From Deferribacteres bacterium (lineage in GTDB: Bacteria > Chrysiogenota > Deferribacteres > Deferribacterales > Geovibrionaceae), in NCBI GenBank assembly GCA_023395255.1, contig JAEWZN010000013.1, positions 1-64,000 of the forward strand: DNA of 64,000 nucleotides, read 5' to 3'. Under the pieces are notes generated by a model. It ran no database searches. It had not been told where the DNA came from and worked only from the letters and a program-made list of their open reading frames with translations. The position numbers and the translations under genes were made by a program. Shown piece by piece: positions 9,663 through 18,356 of the stretch (position 1 is the stretch's first letter; each line of letters starts with the position of its first letter).

Positions 9663-9922
9663 TGCGGACACTTTATTTCACCGAACAGACGCAGAAAGAC
9701 GCAAAAAAACTCGCTGCTTCCGGTCTTAAAGAAAAGGCAAAAGAGCTTCTGGCTATTTTATCAAACGACCCATACCAAACTCCGCCTCCCTTCGAAAAAC
9801 TGAAAGGAAATCTTGAGGGGGCTTTGTCCCGCAGAATTAACATACAGCACCGCATGGTTTATCAGGTTTTGGAGAATGAGGAATCGGTTAAGATCATAAG
9901 ACTCCGGACTCATTACGAGTAA
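9662..9922 (+). CDS. YoeB/Txe-type ribosome-dependent mRNA interferase toxin
   Basis: An 86-residue RelE-superfamily toxin of the YoeB branch, which cuts mRNA in the ribosomal A site. Family marks: PPFEKLKGNLEGALSRRIN, HRMVYQV (Arg64 region) and the C-terminal His84-Tyr85 pair matching the catalytic HY of YoeB; the glutamate equivalent is about Glu45. Start ATG 9662 overlaps the antitoxin stop by one base; GTG 9659 is an alternative. All key residues look intact. Confidence 0.92.
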   Translation: MRTLYFTEQTQKDAKKLAASGLKEKAKELLAILSNDPYQTPPPFEKLKGNLEGALSRRINIQHRMVYQVLENEESVKIIRLRTHYE

Positions 9923-9971
9923 AAAGTAAAATCCGCACTCCCTTCCCAAAAACCGCATGAAAAAAATCTTT

Positions 9972-10000
9972 TTTACAAGTATACTTGATTCACATATAAG
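9972..10000 (+). promoter_or_regulatory. Candidate glgP promoter
   Basis: TTTACA (9972-9977), a 17-nt spacer and TATAAG (9995-10000) give a start near 10007 and a ~24-nt leader with GGGGG. An overlapping pair, TTGATT (9985-9990) with 18 nt to TATAAT (10009-10014), is also present but would leave almost no leader. Confidence 0.5.
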
Positions 10001-10030
10001 TTTTTCTATATAATTTTCAGGGGGTAGAAT

Positions 10031-12580
10031 ATGAGGATTTCCGAATATAATGTAAGACCGGACCTGCCGAACGAGCTGAAAGCCCTTGAGGAGATTGCAT
10101 ATAACCTCTGGTGGTGCTGGAATGATGATGCGCTTGAGCTTTTCAGGAGCATAAACCCCGCCTCATGGGAAAAGTCACGCCATAACCCCATTGCCGTTAT
10201 CGGCAGCCTGACAAAGGAAAGCTACGAAAAACTGATGAAAGACCCTGTGTTTATGTCCCGCCTTGAGGCTGTGCATAAACAGTTTGAAGAATACATGACA
10301 CTTCCCCGCTGGTTTGAGCTTGAACATGCAAAAAAAGTCGAAGAAAAGATGCATGTTGCCTACTTCTCCGCGGAATACGGAATACACGAATCCGTTAAGC
10401 TCTATTCCGGCGGTCTGGGTGTTCTCTCCGGAGACCACTGCAAATCCGCCAGTGATGTGGGCATACCTTTTTCCGCAATAGGTCTCCTTTACAGAAACGG
10501 TTATTTCCACCAGTATCTTAACTCCGACGGATGGCAGCAGGAATATTACCCCTACAACGAGTTTTACAACATGCCGATGCGCCGTGCCCTGAACCCCGAA
10601 GGTCAGGAGGTTTGCGTTGAGGTTATGGTGGAAAACCGCAATGTTAAGGTCAATGTCTGGCGCATGGCGGTGGGCAGGATAGAGCTTATCCTCCTTGATA
10701 CTGACGTTGAAGGAAACTCAAAAGAGGACAGGCAGATAACAGGCCAGCTTTACGGAGGCGACTCGAACATGCGCCTCAAGCAGGAGATAATCCTCGGTAT
10801 AGCGGGCTACAGGGCGATCCGCGCTATGGGCAGAAAGCCCACGGTTTATCACATAAACGAAGGCCACCCGTCTTTTGTGAACCTTGAACGCATAAGGAAC
10901 TATGTTTCAGAAGGAATGGAGTTCCGCACCGCGGTTGAAGTTGTGCGCAAGAGCACCATTTTCACCACCCACACTCCTGTTCCCGCAGGGTTCGATATTT
11001 TCGGAACAGATCAGGTTAAGCGTTTTCTCGGCCCGCTTTTTGAAAACTGCGTCCTGAACATAAATCAGCTTATGGGCTTCGGCAGGGTAAACCCCTTTGA
11101 CGAGAGCGAAGGCTTCGCCATGGCTGTATGCGGAATAAAGCTCAGCACATACAGAAACGGTGTGAGCCGTCTGCACGGAGAGGTTTCCAGAAAGATGTTC
11201 AAAAACATCTGGCCGAACGCCCTTGAAAACTCCATACCCGTGGGACACGTAACCAACGGCGTTCATTTGCCCACATTCATATCCGAAGAATTTAAAACCA
11301 TATACAACAGATATATAGGTGAGAACTGGTATTACAAGCCTTATGACTTCACAATCTGGAGCAAGGCGGAGAACATCCCCGATGCGGCTCTCTTCAAAGC
11401 CAAACAGAGGCAGAGGGAAAAGCTCATCGCATTTGCCAGAAAACACCTGAAAAGCCAGATTCTCCAGAGAGGAGGCACATCAGGCGAGCTTGTGAAGGCG
11501 GATGAGGTTCTCAATCCTGATTATCTCACAATCGGCTTTGCCAGAAGGTTTGCCACGTATAAAAGAGGCTACCTTCTCTTCATGGACGAGCAGAGGCTCC
11601 ATCAGATACTGAACAACGCAGACCGCCCCGTGCAGATAATCATAGCGGGCAAGGCACACCCCAAGGACAACGGCGGCAAGGAGATTATCAAAAAGATTTT
11701 CCACATCTGCCGCAAGCCGATGTTCAGGGACAGGGTCGTTTTCATAGAGGATTATGACATTGAAGTGGCAAAATACCTCGCTCAGGGTGTGGATATATGG
11801 CTGAACACGCCGAAACGCCCCATGGAGGCCTCCGGCACAAGCGGAATGAAGATAGCAGCCAACGGCGGGCTTAACCTCTCTATCCTTGACGGATGGTGGG
11901 ACGAGGGCTACAACGGTGAAAACGGCTGGGCAATCGGCGCAGGCGAGGAATACGAGAAGGAAACCTATCAGGATCATGTAGAGAGCATGGAGCTTTACGA
12001 CAAGCTTGAGAACGAGATAATACCTCTCTTCTACACCAGAGACAGAGCAGGTGTTCCCCGCGAATGGACAAGGATGATGAAACAGGCGATAAAAACATGC
12101 GCCGCTTTCTTCAACACCTCAAGAATGGTTATGGACTACACCAGCCAGTATTACGTGCCTGTGCATGAGCTTAACTCCGCCTTCCGCGCCAACAAGCATG
12201 AGGAAGCGAAAGAGTATGTTCTTTGGAAGGACAGCATAATACAGAGCTGGGACAATGTGCAGTTTGTTGATACAAAAGTTGAGGCGGAAGACCTTAAGAT
12301 GGAATCCGGCGTGATATTCAGCGCGGCTGTGCGGACGGATGCCATAAGGCCGGAAAACCTTTCCGTATGCGCTGTTGTGGAGTTTGACGGTGCAAGCGGC
12401 GAGTTTAAAGACCCTGAGTTTGTGGAGCTTGAGTTCACCGGGACAGATAACGGGGTTTACAGTTTCTCCAGCAAAACCAAGCTGAAAAAAGCGGGCAAGA
12501 TGAAAGTTGCCTTTGCTGTTCTGCCGAGACATAAGTTTATAAAGGAGCGCTTCGAGCTGAACCAGATAAAATGGGCGTAA
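10031..12580 (+). CDS. glgP: Alpha-glucan (glycogen) phosphorylase, DUF3417 type
   Basis: An 849-residue PLP enzyme releasing glucose 1-phosphate from alpha-1,4-glucan. It has the N-terminal DUF3417 segment (LWWCWNDDALELFR), AYFSAEYGIHESVKLYSGGLGVLSGDH, HPSFVNLERI and the PLP-lysine motif GTSGMKIAANGGLNLS with Lys607. This is the short actinobacterial/Thermus-like phosphorylase type rather than the E. coli MalP type. No glycogen synthase or branching enzyme lies nearby. The last 10 nt overlap the thioesterase gene. Confidence 0.93.
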   Translation: MRISEYNVRPDLPNELKALEEIAYNLWWCWNDDALELFRSINPASWEKSRHNPIAVIGSLTKESYEKLMKDPVFMSRLEAVHKQFEEYMTLPRWFELEHAKKVEEKMHVAYFSAEYGIHESVKLYSGGLGVLSGDHCKSASDVGIPFSAIGLLYRNGYFHQYLNSDGWQQEYYPYNEFYNMPMRRALNPEGQEVCVEVMVENRNVKVNVWRMAVGRIELILLDTDVEGNSKEDRQITGQLYGGDSNMRLKQEIILGIAGYRAIRAMGRKPTVYHINEGHPSFVNLERIRNYVSEGMEFRTAVEVVRKSTIFTTHTPVPAGFDIFGTDQVKRFLGPLFENCVLNINQLMGFGRVNPFDESEGFAMAVCGIKLSTYRNGVSRLHGEVSRKMFKNIWPNALENSIPVGHVTNGVHLPTFISEEFKTIYNRYIGENWYYKPYDFTIWSKAENIPDAALFKAKQRQREKLIAFARKHLKSQILQRGGTSGELVKADEVLNPDYLTIGFARRFATYKRGYLLFMDEQRLHQILNNADRPVQIIIAGKAHPKDNGGKEIIKKIFHICRKPMFRDRVVFIEDYDIEVAKYLAQGVDIWLNTPKRPMEASGTSGMKIAANGGLNLSILDGWWDEGYNGENGWAIGAGEEYEKETYQDHVESMELYDKLENEIIPLFYTRDRAGVPREWTRMMKQAIKTCAAFFNTSRMVMDYTSQYYVPVHELNSAFRANKHEEAKEYVLWKDSIIQSWDNVQFVDTKVEAEDLKMESGVIFSAAVRTDAIRPENLSVCAVVEFDGASGEFKDPEFVELEFTGTDNGVYSFSSKTKLKKAGKMKVAFAVLPRHKFIKERFELNQIKWA

Positions 12581-13104
12581 GATACTATCTCCCTCACTCC
12601 AGCGGATGCTTTATCTGCGGTGAGGAAAACACTTTCGGCGTGGATGCACGCTTTTATGTGGAAGATAATCATGTAAAGGCGGATTTGTGCATCCCCGCCC
12701 GCTTCTGCGGTTTTAAGGGCGTTGTACACGGCGGAATTGTCTCCGCCCTGCTGGACGAGTGCATGGGCTGGAGCGCCAGTGTCTTCGGCACTATGGATAC
12801 GCTCTGCTTCACCAGAAATCTCAATGTAAAATTCAGAAAAAACACTCCCTCAGAAACTCCTCTCACCCTTGTTACATCCTACTCAGGAAAAAACAGGATG
12901 TTTTATGAGGCGGAGGGGTGTATAAAGGACAGTGAGGGAACGGTATATGCGGAAGGCTCCGGACAGTTTATAGCTGTTCCGGCGGAGAAGATGGACGAAA
13001 CTATAAACTACCTCCGGATGGATCCTTCACTTACGTATCATCCTGTTTTTATTAAGATATATGAAAACTGGAAATCAGAGCGCAAAACTCAGGCAGGGGG
13101 CTGA
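12571..13104 (+). CDS. Hotdog-fold thioesterase (PaaI-like)
   Basis: A 177-residue protein with a hotdog core: VVHGGIVSALLDECMGWSA (HGG..D/E catalytic region), then FTRNLNVKFRKNTPSETPL. An N-terminal CFICG motif resembles the Cys pair seen in several four-hydroxybenzoyl-CoA-thioesterase relatives. It probably hydrolyses an acyl-CoA; substrate unknown. Start ATG 12571 lies in the end of glgP. An alternative start at 12601 or later would lose the CFIC motif. Confidence 0.8.
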   Translation: MGVRYYLPHSSGCFICGEENTFGVDARFYVEDNHVKADLCIPARFCGFKGVVHGGIVSALLDECMGWSASVFGTMDTLCFTRNLNVKFRKNTPSETPLTLVTSYSGKNRMFYEAEGCIKDSEGTVYAEGSGQFIAVPAEKMDETINYLRMDPSLTYHPVFIKIYENWKSERKTQAGG

Positions 13105-13106
13105 CC

Positions 13107-13640
13107 ATGCTGAAAATACTTGTCAACGGAGTCACTCTCGGACTCATAAAAGGCGATATAACCGAACTGGACACAGATGCGATAGTAAATGCCGCAAACA
13201 CTAACCTCAAGCTGGGGAGCGGCGTTGCCGGAGCCATAAGGGCAAAAGGGGGCGAAAGCATACAGAAGGAATGCGATGCCATCGGCTACTGCCCGCTGGG
13301 TTCCGCTGTGATTACCGGGGGCGGAGATCTCAGGGCTAAATATGTGGTGCATGCAGTGGGTCCCAGATACGGAATAGACCCCGCGCCGGAGAAAAACCTT
13401 TACGGAGCAGTGTTCACCGGGCTTATGACTGCTGAGGCAAAGGGGCTCGCCTCCATTGCTCTCCCCGCTGTTTCAATGGGTATAAACGGCTTCCTGGAGG
13501 ATGAGGCGGCAGAGATAATCATCAAAGCCATAACGGACTTTGCTGAGAATGCGCCGGAAAATCTGAAAAGGATTGTTATTTGTCTCTATTCCGATAAAGA
13601 CCTCACCATATTTGAAAGGGCGGCAGCAAAGAAATTTTAA
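13107..13640 (+). CDS. Macrodomain protein (O-acetyl-ADP-ribose deacetylase-like)
   Basis: A 177-residue single macrodomain. ADP-ribose binding motifs: GDITELDTDAIVNAANTNLKLGSGVAGAI and the phosphate loop IALPAVSMGINGFL. The family removes ADP-ribose from proteins or deacetylates O-acetyl-ADP-ribose. No ADP-ribosyltransferase or sirtuin is encoded nearby. It starts 2 nt after the thioesterase stop, in the same unit. Confidence 0.9.
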   Translation: MLKILVNGVTLGLIKGDITELDTDAIVNAANTNLKLGSGVAGAIRAKGGESIQKECDAIGYCPLGSAVITGGGDLRAKYVVHAVGPRYGIDPAPEKNLYGAVFTGLMTAEAKGLASIALPAVSMGINGFLEDEAAEIIIKAITDFAENAPENLKRIVICLYSDKDLTIFERAAAKKF

Positions 13641-13733
13641 TCATTTGTCGGAAAAACGCCTTTTTTCCTCTTCTATCCACGGAATAAATGTGCTATCTGA
13701 TTTTTATTATTAGATGATTTTAAAGAGGGTGCG

Positions 13734-14879
13734 GTGACAAGAGACAATAAAATGTATTTCTTTCTGTTTCTTCTTACCGTTGCCTCCATAGTCGGCCTCC
13801 AGACATGGCAGACACTCTTCAACAACTTTGCGGTGGAGCAGGCGGGTGTAAACGGCTACCAGATGGGGGTTATTCAGTCCGTCAGGGAGATTCCCGGCTT
13901 TCTAGCACTTCTTGTTATCTACGTTATCAGGTTCATCCCGGAGCATAAAGTCGGCGCACTTTCCATAATTTTTCTGGGTGTCGGTGTCGGCCTCACCGGG
14001 TTTATGCCCACTTACTACGGACTGATATTCACCACCCTTGTCATGTCCTTCGGTTTTCACTATTACGAAACAGTGAACCAGTCACTCACCCTGCAGTATT
14101 TCACCAAGCAGGAAACGCCCCTTGTGCTCAGCAGGTTCAGGAGCATCTCCGCCGCATGCAGTATAGTTGTCGGCCTTATTGTGATGGGTATGCTCAAGGT
14201 GTTCGATTATAAGACAATCTACCTTATCGTGGGTATTTTTCTTACTGCGGGCGGTGTTTACTGCCTTTTCATAGACCCGACCAAGAAGAATATGCCTGTA
14301 CAGCGCAAAAACATGTTCCTGCGGAAAAAATACTGGCTGTATTATGTGCTTACATTCCTTGCCGGAGCAAGAAGGCAGATTTTTGTGGCGTTTTCCGTGT
14401 TTCTCATGGTGGAGAAGTTCGGTTTCTCTGCTTTTGTCATAGCTGTGCTTTTTGTGGTGAACAACGCTGTGAATTATTTTCTTAACCCCATGATAGGCAA
14501 GGCAATAAACAAGTTCGGGGAAAGAGGCGTTCTCTCTCTGGAATATGTGAGCCTGATAGGCGTTTTCCTTGCTTATGCTTATGTGGACAATAAATGGATA
14601 ATAGCTGCTATGTATATAATAGATCATATTTTCTATAACTTTTCAGTCGCCATAAGAACCTTCTTTCAGAAGATAGGTGATTCGGAAGACATAGCGCCCA
14701 CAATGGCGGTGGGGTTTACCATCAACCATATAGCGGCTGTTGTGATACCCCTTACCGGCGGGCTTTTATGGATGCTGAACTACCGCATTCCTTTTGTGGC
14801 GGGTGCTGTTCTGGCGTTTGTGTCCCTTGTGTTTACGCAGCTTATCGACAGGGAAATGAAACTGAGCGGGCAGGATTGA
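13734..14879 (+). CDS. Major facilitator superfamily transporter
   Basis: A 381-residue protein with about ten to twelve hydrophobic segments and an MFS layout: two halves joined by the charged stretch FIDPTKKNMPVQRKNMFLRKKYW (~residue 180-200). No substrate motif is recognised. GTG 13734 follows AAAGAGGG; no nearby ATG precedes the first membrane segment. Expressed alone or after the macrodomain gene (93-nt gap). Function beyond transport cannot be given. Confidence 0.8.
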   Translation: MTRDNKMYFFLFLLTVASIVGLQTWQTLFNNFAVEQAGVNGYQMGVIQSVREIPGFLALLVIYVIRFIPEHKVGALSIIFLGVGVGLTGFMPTYYGLIFTTLVMSFGFHYYETVNQSLTLQYFTKQETPLVLSRFRSISAACSIVVGLIVMGMLKVFDYKTIYLIVGIFLTAGGVYCLFIDPTKKNMPVQRKNMFLRKKYWLYYVLTFLAGARRQIFVAFSVFLMVEKFGFSAFVIAVLFVVNNAVNYFLNPMIGKAINKFGERGVLSLEYVSLIGVFLAYAYVDNKWIIAAMYIIDHIFYNFSVAIRTFFQKIGDSEDIAPTMAVGFTINHIAAVVIPLTGGLLWMLNYRIPFVAGAVLAFVSLVFTQLIDREMKLSGQD

Positions 14880-14929
14880 CACCACGCCGGACGGAATATA
14901 AAATTTCTTTGAATTTTTCATAGTTATTA

Positions 14930-14958
14930 TTGTCTTGTAAAAACCAGATGCGTATTTT
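14930..14958 (+). promoter_or_regulatory. Possible promoter for the Bax-inhibitor-like gene
   Basis: TTGTCT (14930-14935), 17 nt, TATTTT (14953-14958). If used, the transcript would carry a ~200-nt leader including the structured element at 15049-15155. Weak match, given only because of the parallel with the lexA leader. Confidence 0.3.
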
Positions 14959-15048
14959 AGATTCGGACAGCATACGGCGGATTCTCTTGAAGAGTTTCTG
15001 CCATTGATATATTCTGGAATAACAGACGGAGATTTTGAATAGTTATCT

Positions 15049-15156
15049 GACTCCATGGATGGAGTCACGCCGTGCGTAGCGAAGCCTTGCTTTGCAAGGC
15101 GCGAGCGTGTATTCAAAATTTCCATGGATGGTAAATTTTGAATTATTATATAAAGG
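15049..15156 (+). repeat. Structured leader element, copy 2 (three stems plus Shine-Dalgarno)
   Basis: Stem A: palindrome GACTCCATGGATGGAGTC (15049-15066). Then ACGCCGTGCGTAGCGAA and stem B, a perfect GCCTTGC/GCAAGGC with TTT loop (15084-15100). Then GCGAGCGTGTA and stem C, a perfect 10-bp TTCAAAATTT/AAATTTTGAA (15112-15142) with CCATGGATGGT loop. It ends in TTATTATATAAAGGAG, the ribosome-binding site of the next gene. The order and single-strand parts match the element before lexA, but the stem sequences differ with pairing kept. Confidence 0.8.
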
Positions 15157-15168
15157 AGTCAAAAACCT

Positions 15169-15990
15169 ATGAGAACATCAAACCCTATGCTTACGGACAA
15201 AGCATTTGAAAAAGCGGCCGCGGCCGCCAGAGGGGAAAGGGTGGCAGCATCCAGCGCCACATATTCCAGAGGGGAGAGCGGAGCCTCCCTCGGAACAGCC
15301 GCTGCCAGATTCGACGGCGAGATGACAATAAGAGGGACGGTTAACAAAACCTTCATCCTTACTGCCATCCTGCTTATAGCAGGCTATATTCCATGGAACA
15401 TGGCTGTCAGCGGAAATGTGCAGTACCTTTATCCGCTTATGATCGGCGGTATTATAGGCGGGCTCATAGTGGCAATTGTCACAACATTCAAAAAAGAATA
15501 CTCCGCAATAACCGCCCCCCTTTACGCTGCCCTTCAGGGGCTTGCTGTGGGCGGCATATCCATCATGTTTGAAATGCGCTACCCCGGCATAGTTCTTCAG
15601 GCTATTATGCTTACTGTTGCTGTGCTTGTGGCTCTTCTTCTTGCTTATTCAAGCGGCTACATCAAAGCCACCGAGAACTTCAAGCTCGGCGTTGTGGCGG
15701 CCACGGGCGGAATAATGATTCTGTATCTGGCAAGCTTCATTCTCGGTTTTTTCGGCATACAGATGAGCTTTATGCACGATTCCAGCCCGCTCAGCATAGG
15801 CATAAGCATTGTGGTGGTTATTATCGCCGCGCTTAATCTTGTGCTCGATTTCGACTTTATAGAAAACGGCGCTGAAATGGGCGCACCTAAATACATGGAA
15901 TGGTATGCGGCGTTCGGCCTGATGGTAACGCTTATCTGGCTGTATATCGAAATACTCAGGCTCCTTGCCAAGCTTCAGGACAGGAAGTAA
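15169..15990 (+). CDS. Bax inhibitor-1/YccA-like membrane protein
   Basis: A 273-residue protein with an Ala-rich soluble N-terminus (~60 residues) and seven predicted membrane segments. It resembles the BI-1/YccA superfamily branch with conserved ITAPLYAALQGLAVGGIS and a C-terminal LVLDFDFIENGAEMGAPKYMEWYAAFGLMVTLIWLYIEILRLLA. Members are pH- or Ca-responsive channels in some cases; the role in bacteria is unclear. Start ATG 15169 is 13 nt after AAAGGAG, which belongs to the repeat element in front. Confidence 0.85.
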   Translation: MRTSNPMLTDKAFEKAAAAARGERVAASSATYSRGESGASLGTAAARFDGEMTIRGTVNKTFILTAILLIAGYIPWNMAVSGNVQYLYPLMIGGIIGGLIVAIVTTFKKEYSAITAPLYAALQGLAVGGISIMFEMRYPGIVLQAIMLTVAVLVALLLAYSSGYIKATENFKLGVVAATGGIMILYLASFILGFFGIQMSFMHDSSPLSIGISIVVVIIAALNLVLDFDFIENGAEMGAPKYMEWYAAFGLMVTLIWLYIEILRLLAKLQDRK

Positions 15991-15992
15991 TT

Positions 15993-16733
15993 TTGCTTGT
16001 AGAAAAAAACGGCGCGGAATACATCTGCGCTGTTGATGATAAAGATATTTTACAGATAACCTCCACAAACAGAGGCGGGTACTCAGAAGGGGAATACGCC
16101 TCGTTCAATGCCGCTCTGCATGTGGGGGATGACTGTTTTAAAGTGCTGAAAAACCTTGAAAAGCTTAAAACAGCGTGGGGGATAAACAGACTTGTGACCC
16201 TCACTCAGGTTCACGGTGACGTGATTCGGGAAGTAACTGCGGAAAATATTGCTGATGTTATGTTTTCCGAAGGCGACGGACTCTTCTCCCATGAGCGGGG
16301 CATAGCACTGGGCATACTCACTGCTGACTGCTGGAATGTGCACCTGATCGGCCGTGAGTGCCTCGCCAGCCTGCACTGCGGCTGGAAAAGCTTTGCCGCA
16401 GGCATAACGGTAAAGGCGCTTGAGATGTTTGAAAAAAACGGCGACAAGGTTGTTAAGGCTGTGGTCGGCCCCGGAATAAGCACTGCTAACTTTGAGGTGG
16501 GAAGCGAGGTTGCTGATATTTTCAGGTCGGCAGGACACGGAGCGGGTGTGGAAAACATCTGCGGAAAGACCTGCTTCTCCATCGGCGGAAGCATTGAAAA
16601 AGTGCTGAAAAACGCGGGTGTGCCCGAAGTTGTCATGGTTAACGACTGCACATATGCCTCTGATTATCTCTTCTCATACAGAAGGGACAGCGGCAGAACA
16701 GGAAGGATGATCTCCATCCTGATGAGGAAATAA
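15993..16733 (+). CDS. pgeF: PgeF-like purine nucleoside phosphorylase/laccase-domain protein
   Basis: A 246-residue YfiH/DUF152 protein. The zinc/active-site residues are readable: His in TQVHGDVI, Cys in TADCWN and His in SLHCGWKSFAAGI. The usual TADCxPV reads TADCWNV. Members are promiscuous purine nucleoside phosphorylases/adenosine deaminases and have been linked to peptidoglycan editing. The frame is open upstream within the Bax-inhibitor gene; TTG 15993, 2 nt after that stop and preceded by AGGAAG, is the best start. Confidence 0.85.
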   Translation: MLVEKNGAEYICAVDDKDILQITSTNRGGYSEGEYASFNAALHVGDDCFKVLKNLEKLKTAWGINRLVTLTQVHGDVIREVTAENIADVMFSEGDGLFSHERGIALGILTADCWNVHLIGRECLASLHCGWKSFAAGITVKALEMFEKNGDKVVKAVVGPGISTANFEVGSEVADIFRSAGHGAGVENICGKTCFSIGGSIEKVLKNAGVPEVVMVNDCTYASDYLFSYRRDSGRTGRMISILMRK

Positions 16734-16734
16734 A

Positions 16735-17424
16735 TTGTTCAGCGAACGGAAAGAAAAAATAATGCGGGAAGCCGCCGAAGCTCTGAGAAGGGCAGGGCGG
16801 ACAGACAGCGTGACTCTCCTTGCGGTGAGTAAAACTTTTCCCGCAGAAAGCATAATGGATGCATATGAACAAGGGCAGAGGCTCTTCGGTGAAAACAAGG
16901 TGCAGGAAGCGCTGGAAAAGCATGAAAAATTAAGAGATTTAAAGGATCTTGAACTGCATTTCATCGGACATTTGCAGACTAATAAGGTAAAATATCTTAA
17001 AGGCAATTTCAGCCTGATTCACTCTGTGGACAGGGTTCCTCTTCTTAGTGAGATGGAGAAGCATTTTGCACGTGAAAACAGGGTGCAGGATGTGCTGATT
17101 CAGGTTAATGTCGCAGATGATCCCGCCAAATCCGGCGTGGATGTCGCGGAACTGCCCGCACTGCTTGAGGCTGCCTCAAAATGCAGACACATAAGAGTAA
17201 AAGGCTTTACCATGATGCCCCCATTGGTTAACGAGGCAGAGGAGAACAGGGTTCACTTCGCTCGCACAAGGGAGCTTATGGAAGAGATGAAAGGAAAATT
17301 CGCATCGGAAAATATAGATCTGCAAATTCTCTCAATGGGAATGAGCGATGATTTCACTGTGGCGGTGGAGGAAGGCTCCACGCTGATCAGGATAGGAACA
17401 GCCCTTTTCGGCGGGCGCTCCTGA
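16735..17424 (+). CDS. yggS: YggS-family PLP homeostasis protein
   Basis: A 229-residue PLP-binding protein (fold-type III, one domain). The PLP lysine lies in LLAVSKTFPAE; other marks are FGENKVQEALEK, HFIGHLQTNKVKYL and the phosphate-binding SMGMSDDFTVAVEEGSTLIRIGTALFG. It buffers PLP and has no known enzymatic reaction. TTG start at 16735, one base after the pgeF stop. The pgeF-yggS-yggT order is common in bacteria. Confidence 0.94.
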   Translation: MFSERKEKIMREAAEALRRAGRTDSVTLLAVSKTFPAESIMDAYEQGQRLFGENKVQEALEKHEKLRDLKDLELHFIGHLQTNKVKYLKGNFSLIHSVDRVPLLSEMEKHFARENRVQDVLIQVNVADDPAKSGVDVAELPALLEAASKCRHIRVKGFTMMPPLVNEAEENRVHFARTRELMEEMKGKFASENIDLQILSMGMSDDFTVAVEEGSTLIRIGTALFGGRS

Positions 17425-17442
17425 AAGGAGGAAGTTGTTTAA

Positions 17443-18258
17443 ATGATTATTATAATTGGTTTTGCTATAAAATTTATAGTATGCGTGATTCTGCTCCATG
17501 CAGCCATGACCTCGCAGGAGCTCCACTTTAACCCGCTGGGCAAGCTGGTCGCCTCCGTGACCAACCCGGTATACATGAATATGCTTAAGATGACCAAAAA
17601 GCGCACAGACACACTTGCGCCTGTTTTTGTGGCGGCTTTGGCTGTTGCATACGGCATTGCCGTCTCTTTTCTCGGCGGAACCGGGCTTATCAGAGGCTTT
17701 TTCTATGCTTTTGACGATGTTCTGCGCTTTATTCTGCTTTTTTATATTATAGCCGTTCTGGTGGGGAGTACAACAAACCGCTTCGGCTCAACCACTTATT
17801 CCACATTCTTCTACCGCATAGCTCTTCCTTGGGTGAAGCTGACGAGAACTTTTATAAACCTGCCCGGAAATGCTGTGATTTTTCCGGCACTAATTGTGCT
17901 GTTTGCTCTTTTTATTGCGGTGGACACTCTGTTTCACATCTGCTTTTATATGACCACAGCAGGAGCAGTGCACATAGTGCCCGCTGTTAAAGGAGCCGCC
18001 GCCGGAGGCATAAGGGTTCTTATGGATCTTCTGGGTCTTTTCACATGGCTTATCATAATCCGCGCGCTTATGTCATGGGTGAGCCCCGATCCGAGAAACC
18101 CGGTGGTTCAGTTTGTAATCGCCATGACAGAGCCTGTTATGGAGCCTTTCAGAAAGATAATTCCGCCTCTGGGCTTCATTGATATAAGCCCCATAATACT
18201 GCTTATAGTTATATATTTTGCACGGACAATGCTGGGAAGTCTTATAGGTTTGCTGTAG
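17443..18258 (+). CDS. yggT: YggT-family membrane protein with two YggT domains
   Basis: A 271-residue inner-membrane protein with two halves. The C-terminal half carries the YggT signature ALMSWVSPDPRNPVVQFVIAMTEPVMEPFRKIIPP; the N-terminal half is a diverged copy (LGKLVASVTNPVYMNMLKM). E. coli YggT is linked to osmotic or K+ homeostasis; other members act in thylakoid or division-site organisation. ATG 17443 follows AAAGGAGG at 8-9 nt spacing. Confidence 0.85.
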   Translation: MIIIIGFAIKFIVCVILLHAAMTSQELHFNPLGKLVASVTNPVYMNMLKMTKKRTDTLAPVFVAALAVAYGIAVSFLGGTGLIRGFFYAFDDVLRFILLFYIIAVLVGSTTNRFGSTTYSTFFYRIALPWVKLTRTFINLPGNAVIFPALIVLFALFIAVDTLFHICFYMTTAGAVHIVPAVKGAAAGGIRVLMDLLGLFTWLIIIRALMSWVSPDPRNPVVQFVIAMTEPVMEPFRKIIPPLGFIDISPIILLIVIYFARTMLGSLIGLL

Positions 18259-18304
18259 CTTGCTTTTTTTATAAATACGACCATATTGGAACTATAGTCT
18301 TTTT

Positions 18305-18339
18305 CCCCGCCGCTTAGACTGACGGCGGGGCTGTTTTTT
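18305..18339 (+). terminator. Rho-independent terminator after yggT
   Basis: Perfect 8-bp GC stem CCCCGCCG (18305-18312)/CGGCGGGG (18323-18330) with a 10-nt loop, then CTG and seven T (18333-18339). Confidence 0.92.
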
Positions 18340-18356
18340 CTACTCAGGGGGAAGCT

